The position numbers and the translations under genes were made by a program. A DNA stretch of 64,000 bases from Sialis fuliginosa (lineage: Eukaryota; Arthropoda; Insecta; Megaloptera; Sialidae): positions 23,531,001 to 23,595,000 of the forward strand of contig OY540813.1 of the NCBI GenBank assembly GCA_961205875.1, written 5' to 3'. The first letter of the stretch is position 1, and every line of letters begins with the position of its first letter. This document shows, piece by piece, positions 35,262-46,592 of the stretch. The notes under the pieces were generated by a model that saw nothing but the letters and a program-made list of their open reading frames with translations, was not told the origin of the DNA and did no database searches.

Positions 35262-37474
35262 GTAAAGTATAGTTACGTTTTTTATTGTATCTACATTAAA
35301 TATTCTAAAAATTAAGTAAAACATGAACCAATTTTTGTCACAATGTTAATAGATTATTAAAAATTGTATCTACTGTAGATATAAAATAATTCTTAGTAAA
35401 CTGCAGATACAACAATATAATCTAGTAATTCAAGCCTTAAATGCAGATTACGGTAAACAAAAAAGGTGATTTTCATTAGAAAAAACAAGTATATATGTGA
35501 ATCATATATAACACTAGGTTGTAAGATATAGATAATGCCATTTGTACTTAACTCAAATTTGACAAAATTGTCAGATACCACATTTATGCTTAGCAGAGCA
35601 GTATAGTTATTCGATTTGGCTTTTGAACAGTTCAAATACTGTGTAGTTTATGGAAATGCTTTTTTTACAGACTTTATTTGCATGACAGAATTCAGCGCAG
35701 TTCTGTGGTATTTGTGTGACAAATCGTTGTATAATATTTATGTAAATGCAACAGTGCTGCTGTATTTTTGTTTGTCATTTTCACACAAATTAATTCAGAA
35801 AGTGAAACACGAATACACTATATAATTTTATTGTGAAAAACACAAAAATGTTTTTTTTTATTAGTGGTTATGAAATATTCACTCATTCATGAAATATAAT
35901 GAATCATAAAAGTACATATTTTCATGGCTTGTACATATGGGTATAATATGGGAACATATATAACAGATTTTACAATCTACAAGTACTGAGTAGCCCAAAA
36001 TTAACTTTAAAAATTTTATGTCACATAATTTCTATAATATTAATAATAATGAATTCATTAATTCTGTGTAAACATTACAAATGTAATACAGGTCAAAAAA
36101 TAAAAACAAAACAAGAAATATTTTTATATAAATGTTTTATGAATCTTGCAATTATGGAATGCCGACCTATTTCTGCCACACCAAAGCGAGAGTTTTTTCA
36201 TGAGCATTTTTTATATCATTTAGTATACACAAATTTTTGGCGATATTTCAACTATTACTGTTCGAATATCGTTCTTTAATTGTCGTAGAATTTTTGGTAT
36301 AACACTTCTTGACAACTCCACAGAGGTTAATCGATATCACCGCCCATTAATATTAATTAATTTAGAAACATTCACTAAAGGTCCTTGTTAATAATTAACA
36401 AAAAATTTATTCAGATGAATTGTCATTTATTAACTATTTAATTTTTATAAATTTTTTTTAGATAATATGATTTCAAAATGATTCTTAATACGTGCCTGAT
36501 TTTTTTTGTTAACAATTTCAATCAAAATACAAATTTGTCTGCTATATTTATACGTCAAAATTATATTTAATATGTTAATATAAAAAGCACGCGATCAAAA
36601 CTATCAACAATGGTTTGAATTTAAAAAAGCAAACATATTATTTTGTATTTTACAATTTCCCTCTTAAATATAAAGATTGCGAGTTAAAAGTTTATATTCA
36701 TAATTTTACACCTTTAGATACCTTATATTTCAATTTAATCCAATGATTTGTAGTCAGTCTGTAGTTTCTCTAGAAACTTTACCTACAAATCACAAAGAGA
36801 TCTGTGCTTCGTAACAATCAGGAAAACAAAAGACTGCTTGTATTTTACATATCCCGTTACCTGTCCTTTCGCAATTTGCGCCGCCGCCGCTACCGAAGGA
36901 CTTTTATTGACAGGCTAACACGCGATAGGAGCAGAATTAGATCCAGTGCGGATACCAACGGTTGAATAAATAAACTTTACTTGTAGTACCAATACATTCT
37001 GTGCAGTTGATTTATTCGTTTACACCGCATATCGTACGGACGACGAAGTATAAAATATTTAAATGCTTTAAAATGTTTTGTTTTTGTTTCGTGTTTTAAA
37101 ACTGTTCTGCGCGATGAAAATTTAAATTGATTCAAATATAAGCGATTGTTTGTAAATGGTTTATTCATGTTTTAATCAATTAAAGTTAGTCGAGTTGAAG
37201 GGAGATAAAATTATTTTTATATAAGATGATAAGTAAATATTATTTTTGAAAGTCTAAGTCGCAGAAAGAATTTTTGTTATCAATTGGTTTTCAGACAGAA
37301 TGCTATTATTTCATATACAAGGGGTGGAAAATATTTTATATTATTATCGAGTATTTTTTAATCTTTCGATTCATTTTTACTTTTTTTTCTATGATTTTCC
37401 ATTTTCCTTCTTACATAAGTTTAATTTTTCCAACTCAGTATCTTTGTTTTTTTCTATTTTCCGAAACTTTTTTC
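35262..37474. other. A/T-rich stretch with one GC-rich patch
   Basis: No supported gene. A G/C-rich patch at about 36868-36955 (GCAATTTGCGCCGCCGCCGC … AACACGCGATAGG … AGTGCGGATACC) stands out and could be a short exon or promoter, but no frame or splice signal is decisive. Other frames are A/T-rich and unrecognised. Confidence 0.3.
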
Positions 37475-37600
37475 GTTCTTGGTCTCGATCTCATCAAAAC
37501 GAGACCGAATCAAGACTGACTTATTTTACGAGAAGGTAACTTAAATATCAACGAGATGTCATTTTTTAAAATAGATACCAAAACGAGAACTAGTGTCATC
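37475..37600. repeat. family D fragment
   Basis: TTGGTCTCGATCTCATCAAA, ACGAGACCGAATCAAGAC and ACCAAAACGAGAACTAGTGT are the GAGAC-type motifs of family D. The frames at 37274-37539 run into it and are not genes. Confidence 0.45.
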
Positions 37601-37769
37601 TGCATTTCTGTCAGAAATTCAACTCTACATTTTGTAATTTTATTTTTTATTTATTTCTTATAAATAACTTTTTTATGGTTACGAAAAAACCCTAATAATC
37701 TAACTTTGTTGTCTGTCCGTCCAAAGTGGGGAAGGAGGGGGGGCTAAGAAGCTAAAGCTAGGTAACAAA

Positions 37770-38275
37770 ATTAGCGAAATTTGACCCTTTTTCTTATTTT
37801 TTTCTAAATCAAAAATGGCGTCTACAGAGGTTTTTAAAGCAAATCCAAAAAAAAAAAAAAACAAAAAAAAAAATGTGTACTAAGACGTGTGTGGTATCAA
37901 AATGTAGATCACAATCCGTAGAATTTGACCCTATTTTTTATTTTTTTATCTAACTCAAAAATGGCCCCACTAGGGGATTAAAAGCAGTAATTTATTTCCC
38001 CCCACCCCCTTAACTTGGTAACTACCGGCACAAAACATTTGAAAAAACGATGCTCTGGTGGGACTACCAACGACAAATATTAAAGTCAACAATATCATTT
38101 TAAATTTTGGAATAATAGCGAGGTGCGTCATAGAATTTTGTATTTTTATATCTACGCAAGTGGGGTGTCAAAATGTGTATCTTAGTTAGTAGAACATGCT
38201 ATTTTTTATATTTCAATATATATTCAATTCATACTCAAAAATGCACCTGTAAGTAGCTCCAAACAGTCCACGTAG
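37770..38275 (+). repeat. degenerate tandem-like repeat
   Basis: Three units share the order GTAGAATTTGACCCTATTTT-like block, an A/T run, then CTCAAAAATGGCxCC-like block and AGGGGATTAAAAGC-like block, at about 37775-37840, 37915-37985 and 38195-38262. A linking block TATCAAAATGTAGATC / TGTCAAAATGTGTATC precedes the second and third. An A-rich tract (37848-37873) separates units 1 and 2. Confidence 0.4.
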
Positions 38276-38903
38276 TGTTTATCTTACTCGAATTATTTTA
38301 TCGTATCATGTACATAGAACGCTTATATGAATTTTATAAAAATGCAGCATGACAATTTACAACTACTTATAATACCAATCTATAATTTTTCACCAAAAAA
38401 ATACCCCCAAAAAAAAACGTTATCGCATCTATCATTTATCTATACGAAAACTGCAACTTGTTTCAAGTATATCAATTTGTAATACCAATATTAATAAAAA
38501 ATATATATTGATGTTTATTTTATTGGTCATAAAATTGTTACAACTACTTCTACAAATAGGGTCGTCATATTTGTACATTATACTCGTGTAATAAAACATA
38601 AATGTCATATAAATATAGCCCATATTAGTATAGAGATTTATAATTTATATATTGGGAACGCATAATGGAAATTTGTGTCCAATAATATATGCAATATTAT
38701 TTTTCATTATGTTGCTTTATGCATGAATTACCTAAATTTATCGGTAGTTAGTGATAATTTTACAAATTTGGTATTCCACACCTTGAGAATTATGTTGAAT
38801 TTTCAGGTTGACGATTTAAAAATGTTATTTAATGAAAATATGACGTCTTATTTATCTTGAATATCATATATAAACAAGTTGATATGTATAATTATTTTAG
38901 TAA

Positions 38904-39222
38904 GAGCCCGTTGTACCTATAACACAAATTTTTAGTCGGCCCATAAGTTAATTGATTTAGCAATTGACATAGAGATATATTGAACTATACGCACATATAC
39001 CGATTAAAATTGATCGACTAAATAATCAAAATGACTGGCCGATTCCCATTAGGTAGATTAAAAGTTGGGCAACTATCGGTCGATTGGCAATCAGTATGAC
39101 GTGCTATGGTGTGTGGACTGTGCACGCACCACCAACAAAACATTAATCGGAAAAAAATCAGTTTTTAGCTCGAAGCAGATCAAACTATCGGCCGACTAAA
39201 TATTTGCAGTTTGCGCGGGCGT
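38904..39222. mobile_element. MITE with TAA flanks, Harbinger-like
   Basis: The ends GAGCCCGTTG … TTTAGTCGGCC and (minus strand) ACGCCCGCGC … TTTAGTCGGCC are inverted over about 40 bp with gaps. TAA lies at 38901-38903 and 39223-39225. A 3-bp TAA/TTA duplication is the known habit of PIF/Harbinger elements, so that class is inferred. No transposase is present. Confidence 0.6.
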
Positions 39223-39747
39223 TAATACAATTGTTCGTAGTAAAATGCTTAAGTCAAAACATACAATTAAATGCGTTAATAATTATAGGTATTTCAATTA
39301 AACTTTGGTTTAAGTTCGATAAATGTAATTTTGAAAAATCTAAGGATACGATCCTGGATTATATTACCATATTCATTTTATCATTCATATATATGATATT
39401 AAAGAAACAGGAAAGAAGAATACAGTATACACATATATACATATCTATATTAATACATTTAATATTAAAATTTTATTTTCAACAATTTAAAAAAAAACTT
39501 TACGTTTCTTGAATTCATAATAATAATAAAAAGTAAAGAAAATAAAATTTACGATGTTATGAATTATAAAAAGTTTTTTAATACGCACTTATACACTTCT
39601 AAATTCATAATAATTCTAGCGTATGGTATTTCAAAATTTTACTTTTGTGCGATATACATATTGAAAACTTTCTATATTAAATACGAAAATAAAAGTTAAT
39701 AATTATATATGAGAATAAAAATGATACGTTTAAGTTTTTTATGAATA

Positions 39748-39965
39748 CAGTAGAACCTCTTTATTATAAAGGCATATTTGTAGCCACTATAGCAAACAAT
39801 ATGATAAGAAAATATTCATGGTTTTTAATGTATCTAGTTTTATCACTAACAATAAGACCAGATTGACTTAAATTTAGACAAAACGAAACTTCTTGGCTTT
39901 TAACGAGATATTACTATCTAAAATTTAACGAGACTATACCAAGACGGTATCAATTTTATTTATAA
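39748..39965 (+). repeat. pogo-type end fragment and family D fragment
   Basis: CAGTAGAACCTCTTTATTAT at 39748 resembles the known CAGTAGAACCTCGATTATC-type terminus of pogo/Tigger elements; no matching right end is seen. At 39885-39965, ACGAGATATTACTATC and ACGAGACTATACCAAGACGG resemble family D. Confidence 0.35.
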
Positions 39966-40559
39966 ATCTTATCGATTTATTATTAAAATAAAAATGTTTA
40001 TTATTTTGATATTAATCTTTAAATCAATAATAAAATATACAGGATTCGTTATATTTCAAAACTTTTTATGTTAGTTACAAAAATCGAGATAAGACTAGGC
40101 TTACCTCTAGTTCTTGGCTCGTATGCAGCTATAATTTTATTGAAGTTGACATTAAGTTTTATGTGGTTAAAAGAAGTGCTATGTCCATATATTAGGGAAG
40201 TTTATGGGTACATAGCAAGCCACTTATACTCGTATGTTTGTGCTTATATTAAACTGTTACCGAAAATTGATAGAGGTCATTTTATTCTTTTCTTTGAAAT
40301 ATTATGATTTTTTTAACATTATTATTTTATTTTGGAGGGAGAAATTGTTTGTTATATTATTTATAGCTGTTAGTTTAATTCAGTATAGGTTTACCTACAT
40401 TTCAATAATGAATTGAAACAAATAAATCAAAAAAAGTTTTCATAGACAATTTTTACCGAATTACCGGTAATTGAAAAAAGTCGGTAAATTTACAATCCCT
40501 AATTTCAGTATATTTCCTGATGTTTAACTTGTACAAAGACTAAATCCAATTAATACACT

Positions 40560-40932
40560 AAGGGCGTTTTTTCATACACCGGCAAAACTTGTGCCGGTGC
40601 CGGTGATGGCGCCGGTTGCAATGTAATCAAATCAGAGCTTTTCCACGTAGATCGGCCCGGCTAATTTGCCGGTGTCGACACCGGCACCGTCAAATGCTGC
40701 CGGCGCGGGCGTTGAACTCGACATTCGGATAAGTACCTTACAGTCAACAGAGGATGTACCAAATACTGCTTTTTTTATATTTGTCATTTATTTACTTACT
40801 TCTGAGGTATAATAACCCAAGAAGGTAACGCTTACTGAACACTGCAGACATGTTTTTATAACTACAGCTAGAACTAAACTGCACCGGCACTAAGAATGCC
40901 GGTTTTGCCGGTGTATGGAAAAACGACCTAAC
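40560..40932. mobile_element. GC-rich MITE with CCGGCAAAAC inverted ends
   Basis: The left end GGGCGTTTTTTCATACACCG and, on the minus strand, the right end GGTCGTTTTTCCATACACCG both continue GCAAAAC and a GTGCCGGTG block. A perfect 20-bp palindrome centred on GTCGAC lies inside at 40667-40686. The left 140 bp is very G/C-rich against its flanks. There is no coding frame and no clear target duplication. Confidence 0.8.
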
Positions 40933-41589
40933 TATTAGTAGTTTATATTTTGAAACATTTGCAAACGATTTTTAATAATTAACAGTTATAAGTTCTCACT
41001 TGAAAATATAACGTCCATTGAAAATTTATATTATAATATGTTTATTGTTTATACACATGGTAAAAAAAAGTTTCTCTGTTAATATCATTAATTTTTAATG
41101 ATTTATAATCCAAAATAATATTGATGTTTTTTCAATACCCGAATGATACATAATTGCTGTTCGAAGCGAATTATTCCGGAGCCAAATGGTAAGAGTTCCC
41201 AAGGCTATGCCATGTCATAATTTAATACAATTTAAGAAATATTTAACTTCTAGTTACTTCAATTACGTAGGAGGCTAAATACAATACAAAGATCAAATAA
41301 TATCTTTATAATATAATTGTTATATTTTTTACGATATTCTATTTCGTACTGTATATTTTTTTTAAACATGTGCATTCATATAAAGCGTATAAATATATCT
41401 CCGTGGGTTTCATACTAGTTACTACTAGAAGAAAAATCATGTACCTACACATATTCTAAATATAAAATCTTGAATAGGATCGTGCTTTAATATAAATTTA
41501 TTTCATATTATTACAAATGCCTACCATACATATGCGAAACAGGTTCGAATATAATTATTATATTCTATTTTTAATTTTGTTTTTTGACA

Positions 41590-42430
41590 AATAATAATAA
41601 TGTTTTTTGTAACTTGATGATGATGAGATGCATTTCTTGTCGGCTGGATTGCTCCTTTTCCAACAGCTCAGTGGTGTTTTATCATTTCTGTGCAATTAGT
41701 TTTATTTTATTAATACTATTGTTTCACAAGGGATGTCTGACGGAGTAGGAGTTTGCTGATGGGCCAATCATCGCAGGATAATAGGTATAGGGGGCCTGGA
41801 AAATGGGATTTGAGGTTTAGGGACACTTTGGTGTATTAATGGTTATTTTTATTTTTACTTTTATAATTTTAAATTGCAGTTTCTTGTGAATTCTATAATG
41901 TGTGAGTAGGCCGTTTTGTTACTTATTAGTTCGCTGTACTCTATTTGCCAGGTGATGTTTTTATCCTGTAGGTTTTGTTTTAACTTTTCTCTCTCTTTGT
42001 TGTATAATGGACATTGAGATAGACATAGAGATTTTTTATCACATTGGCAGTACGGGGTTGTCGCTATCCCTATTCGGTGTCGAAATTTTGGAGTGTTTGT
42101 ATGGTTGAACCGGAGTCTCATCATGGTGGTTATATAGTGTCGAGGTTTATGTTGACCTATGTACCACATATTGGTTGGTACTATAGGTTGAATTCTGCCG
42201 TAGAATTTCCCTTTGGTGGTTGTAGAGTGTGAGTAGTGTTCTTGCCATTCTTTATTTGTTTCATTTTTTATATTTGCTCTGATGTCTGTATGCGGTATGA
42301 AGATATTTTCCATTTCACTTTTTCTCGTTGCTTCGTGGGCTAAACTATCAGCTATCTCATTACCTTGTATGTTACAGTGACTTTTTCCCCATACGAATTT
42401 CACTTCTTTTTTAATTTTTTTTTTTTTTTA
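41590..42430 (-). mobile_element. 5'-truncated non-LTR retrotransposon (I/R1/LOA-type)
   Basis: On the minus strand this runs from an RNase H fragment (frame open from above 42403) through a stop at 41861 and a ~270-bp 3' untranslated region to an ATTATTATTATT-type tail near 41590-41600. The 5' side is cut at an A-rich tract (T-run on the plus strand, 42404-42429). Truncation at the 5' end with a short repeated 3' tail is typical of target-primed insertion. Confidence 0.65.
41861..42403 (-). pseudogene. RNase H and C-terminal zinc-knuckle tail of a non-LTR retrotransposon ORF2
   Basis: The 180-codon frame is open and begins inside an RNase H domain: FVWGKSHCNIQGNEIADSLA (residues 3-22) matches the known 'W-x-x-SH-x-x-I-x-GNE-x-AD' end of the fold, with the conserved His at residue 9 and catalytic Asp at 19. 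Residues 92-135 match the C-terminal region of RNase H-bearing I, R1 and LOA-group elements (MRLRFNHT, then PYCQCD, then CPLYNKER). The usual His of the C-terminal CCHC knuckle appears replaced by Cys at residue 127, between C121 and C131. There is no ATG: the first codon counted is GTG and the frame continues upstream. Endonuclease and reverse transcriptase are missing, so it cannot move itself. The plus-strand frame at 42044-42232 is its shadow. Confidence 0.75.
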
Positions 42431-43689
42431 ACTTCATTGTTTAAATAGTGAACATTATTCAACACATTGTTTAAATAAATATTATTTTGAATCGATAAAG
42501 GCATATTTTACATTTAAAAAGAAATCAAAAATCCATTCGTAGATTAGAATACTTTCATAAATGAATTTATAATATCATACATATATTACAAAACATTCCT
42601 TTTAATCAATGAATTATATATCCACACATTTATACATAAATACGCGTTGTAACAACAGCCAAAATTTATAATGGTACTATATCTACACACACACTAATTA
42701 TCAAAATATTTATTATTGTAATTATTACGTCTTCAGCTAACGACTCCAAGCCCCAAGCTTTGTTCTCGAGTAGTTGTTAAGCAGGCGGGAATGCGTTGTA
42801 TAGAATAAACAATACCTTCTTCTTAATGATATTGTGCATTATTGAATTAATTAACTTAATTAATAATGTTTTGCAGCGTGTATTAATTATTTAAGTGTTG
42901 TGTATCTTGAAAACATAATGGTTTATTGTTGATTAATATACATAATTCTTGGAATGCTTATTTTTATCAATATTTATGTATAAGTTTCATTTGTACAGTG
43001 TACATTCTTTTTTGAGTCTATAGGTGTACTGTAAGTAATTATTTATTATCTTGGAGATACAACGGCGGACACTCTAAATAGATTATGTAGTGCAATATTA
43101 GTTTTCCCTATGGGTCTTAATTTACGGGACATCCGTATAAACAGGATGTCTAGTTTCAGATAATCACCATTATTATCGTTTTTTTTTGGAAATAGAAGAA
43201 TGATTAAATGAAAGATTCAGTATTTTTCCCCGACTATTATGTTATTATTAGAAATTGAAAAAAATATTTGTTATTTTCAATGAAATAGTTACTAGTTTTT
43301 TTTTCGATAAATAGTTGATCAATAGTTTTTTTACGATTTAATAATAATTAGTGCAAACGAAGCAATAAAAAGTGTTGCAAATAGTTGGAAAGGTAGTTTC
43401 AAATAGTTGATTTCAAATTGTGTTCAATCAAACCAGTTTTCTGAAAACGGTGGAGATATGTAATAAAAATTACAATAAATGCATTTTTACACAATAGTTG
43501 AAAAACTATTTTTCCAATCTCTAGTTATTATGTTACTATATATATAATAATTAAAGATTTAAAAAAAAAATTACTTGAAAACCATCAAAGGTACCTACCA
43601 AAAACGTTTATTTTGATATGATAAAATTTGAATAATTATCTTAAACAAAATAAGAAATAAATAGTACTTATAAAATTATTTTATGTTTA
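42431..43689. other. A/T-rich noncoding stretch
   Basis: No gene seen. At 43128-43150 two element-end-like motifs meet back to back (GACATCC and GGATGTC around GTATAAACA). Confidence 0.35.
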
Positions 43690-43850
43690 AAAAAAAACGA
43701 TCACCAATACGAGACAAGATTTTCAGTTGTAAAATTCGAAAATTAAAACGAGACTGCTAGTTTGTGATACAAAATGAGACACCTATCTTAATTTCATCTA
43801 ATCTCGTTTCATGGAGAGCTAATTGTGAAGCAAACTCACATTTACAAAAA
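43690..43850. repeat. family D fragment
   Basis: ATACGAGACAAGATTTTCAG, TTGTAAAATTCGAAAATTAA, ACGAGACTGC and AAAATGAGACACC match the motif order of the right part of family D (compare 58255-58325 read in inverse). Confidence 0.45.
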
Positions 43851-45144
43851 TTTATATAATAAACCAAATGAGACATGACATCATTGGGAGAGAGTCAAAT
43901 ATTTCAAAATTGATTTTTAGGAATCAATTAAGATTTAAAAAACTGACATTAATTACATGGATTTATTATTTTCAAACAGCTAGATATAAAAAGTTTAATT
44001 TAACAATCTAAAATATCATTGATGTCAAGATATTTCAGGCATCTCTATATCCTTTCAAATTGATTTGGCAGATTTCTTATTTCTATTTATATATGTATAT
44101 ATATGTAGTTTTCTGCTATAAAAAAGATCAGACTAATAAATTTAAATGTTTATACAATTATGTACTTATATTGAAATCAACAAGTATGAAAAATGTGACA
44201 AACAAATGTACTGTTATACAGATTGTTGTAAAATTTACTAATTTGTTAATTTTATTGTATATTTAGTGTCTAATAATCTTCTTATTAAAATTGGTTCAAA
44301 TAATAAGTAGGTAAGTACATAGTATTTAAAATAAAACATTGTTACTAATTTTGTTAGATTTTGGCAGCAGTTCTAAATTATGTATTCAAATTTTAGATTG
44401 TTAAATATAAAACTTTTAGTTCAGGAAAAATAAATGCAAATATTACTTATTGAATTCTGTGATTCTATGTTAAAAGTGGGTATGTCACGGTAATTTTTTG
44501 TTTTTAATTGATATATGTCAAATATATACGTACACTAGCATACACAAACAATATTAGTTATTATTGTAATAAAAACCAAACAACACTTAAATTACCTACC
44601 TAACAAAAACTAATCAGAACAAAAAGTAAAAATAATTTTTGTTCTGTTTAAATTTAAAAGTTAATTTTTGAAAACAAAATAAACAATTGACAATCAAAAG
44701 AATACCGGCTTATGATTATTCCCTCTGCCCTGCGTCTACTCGGCACGCCCCCTCCTTCTCGCACACCGCGACACGGGGCGCCATCGCGCGAATAATATGT
44801 TCCCGTATATATATTTCAAGATATTTTAAAAACTATACGACCAAATTGGATGCTGTAAAGGGCAAATTATATCTACATTAAGTACTTATGACGATGAAAT
44901 CATTTATTTCGATAAGGATTAATGATTTGCAGGTCATAAGTCCACGTAAACAGAACTAAAATATTTTAAATTTTCTTTGTAACATAAAAGCAGTCATTGT
45001 GGCTTAAATATAAAAGTTAGACATATGGTGTCGCGGACTTTATAGTAGATCTTTTGATCCTACACAATTCTTTACTACATTATTTTGTTTAATATTGAAC
45101 GGCTTAGGCAGCGTATTGCAAAATAGCGTGCCGACGGCAAATTT
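43851..45144. other. A/T-rich stretch with one GC-rich patch
   Basis: No supported gene. At 44725-44792 a G/C-rich patch (CTCTGCCCTGCGTCTACTCG, then GCACGCCCCC, CGCGACACGGGGCGCCATCG) lies in the 64-codon frame 44687-44881. It has CpG enrichment like the island at 23.1 kb, but no splice or start signal that I can defend. Confidence 0.3.
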
Positions 45145-45350
45145 TCCGACTTGGTTTACTATTATCGTCACTGCTTAGTTATTATGTAACCTAACGTAAC
45201 AAAATATAGCCTATAACCTGGCCAGAGAACGTACCTATGAATTAAAAAAAAACACGTAAATCGGATAAGTGGTTCTCGAGTGATAAGCGCACTAACGGAC
45301 AAACGGATAGACAGAGATACGTTGAGCTTATATATATATATATATAGATA
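45145..45350 (+). repeat. dispersed repeat, likely non-LTR 3' tail (copy 2), ending in (TA)n
   Basis: Same blocks and orientation as 5780-5990. Here the block CGAGTGATAAGCGCACTAAC with an ACGGACAAACGGATAGACAG stretch is followed by a short (TA)n run at 45331-45345, a tail type seen on non-LTR insertions. Coding sequence is absent. Confidence 0.5.
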
Positions 45351-46077
45351 ATGTTCCATAAGCTAGGAATTATCGGGAAAGATAATAATCCAAAAATGTA
45401 TTATATATGTATAATCTGTTGTTCCACCTATTAGTCAACTGCCATACTGGCAGCCAGAATATAAAAGCCCAGAAAATCGAGGACATAGTTAAAATTAATA
45501 ATTTTTCTATTCCTGTTACTATTAAATCTCTATATTTGATTTTATATTCACCACAAACTTTAGTTTTTTCAATTTCCTTATTTTTGACATATTTGTTTTT
45601 TTCATAGAATTATTCATTCAACAGAACATAAATAATAATATTGCTGTCAATTTTTATACACGTGTATAATCTAGAAATAATTGTACAACATGTAAATACA
45701 GTTTTATCTTCAGTTTTCTTGCCAAATTTATAAACACAGCTTGAAGTGAACGTCCTGAATCTGCTCGTTAGTCATCAAAGTTAAATTTAAAATGTGGCTT
45801 TAAAAGCTTTAACGTTTCCTCGTGACTTCTAGATATAATTTGTTTCAAATAAATTGTTTACATGCTTTACTATATTTGGTTACACATTTTTTATATTCTC
45901 AAATTATATTTTATTTAATATTATTTTATAACTGACTGATGATGTCTCATGTGATTTTGTTTGGAAATTTATTTTCGACTTATTCTAATGAAATAAAGAA
46001 AATACGAAATATAACTTGTGTAATCTTTTTATACATGTTCGTATTGAATTATTGATTCAAAGATTAGTATTAAATAA
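45351..46077. other. A/T-rich noncoding stretch
   Basis: I see no gene or element. Confidence 0.3.
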
Positions 46078-46592
46078 TAGGCATGATGCCTAATTTTTAA
46101 AAACTATTTTATGATGATTTTACGTGTCTCCTATTTCCAAAAAAATACTTATTTCTGCAAAAAATAAAGGTTTAATCACAAAAATTGACTCTTCTAAAAC
46201 TAATTTTGAATTTGACGCCAAAACGCTCGCAGGTGTCATGGCGCATTTTTGACGTCACGCCTATGTAAAGACTCCTTGTCAACAATAATAAATCCTTGTT
46301 CCATCGCTAACGTTTCTCGGTTTTAGTATAATAATTTATTATAATAATTTATAAACAATGGAGATATTAATAAAACAAAAATGATGATTACTTAGCTGTG
46401 ACGTCATCCACTCTGACTGGTGTTTTATCTAGCATGGCGGATTGCTTTATTTTATGTTTTTATTTTAACAGAAATCATATTAATCTCGCTTTTTATATAA
46501 AAATAAATACATTTTTTAGAATCTGTTTAACCTATTTCATTATTTAAAATCATAATTTCAGTGATACTTTGTTACTGGCATCATGCTTATTC
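46078..46592. mobile_element. possible MITE with GGCATGATGCC-type ends
   Basis: AATAGGCATGATGCC at the left and TGGCATCATGCTTATT at the right are inverted over ~15 bases. Inside, TTGACGTCAC near 46250 and TGACGTCATCC near 46400 may be an inner pair. The end motif is itself palindromic, so a chance match is possible. Confidence 0.3.

Noticed and set aside
42044..42232. 62-codon plus-strand frame.
   Set aside because: Antisense shadow of the RNase H fragment.
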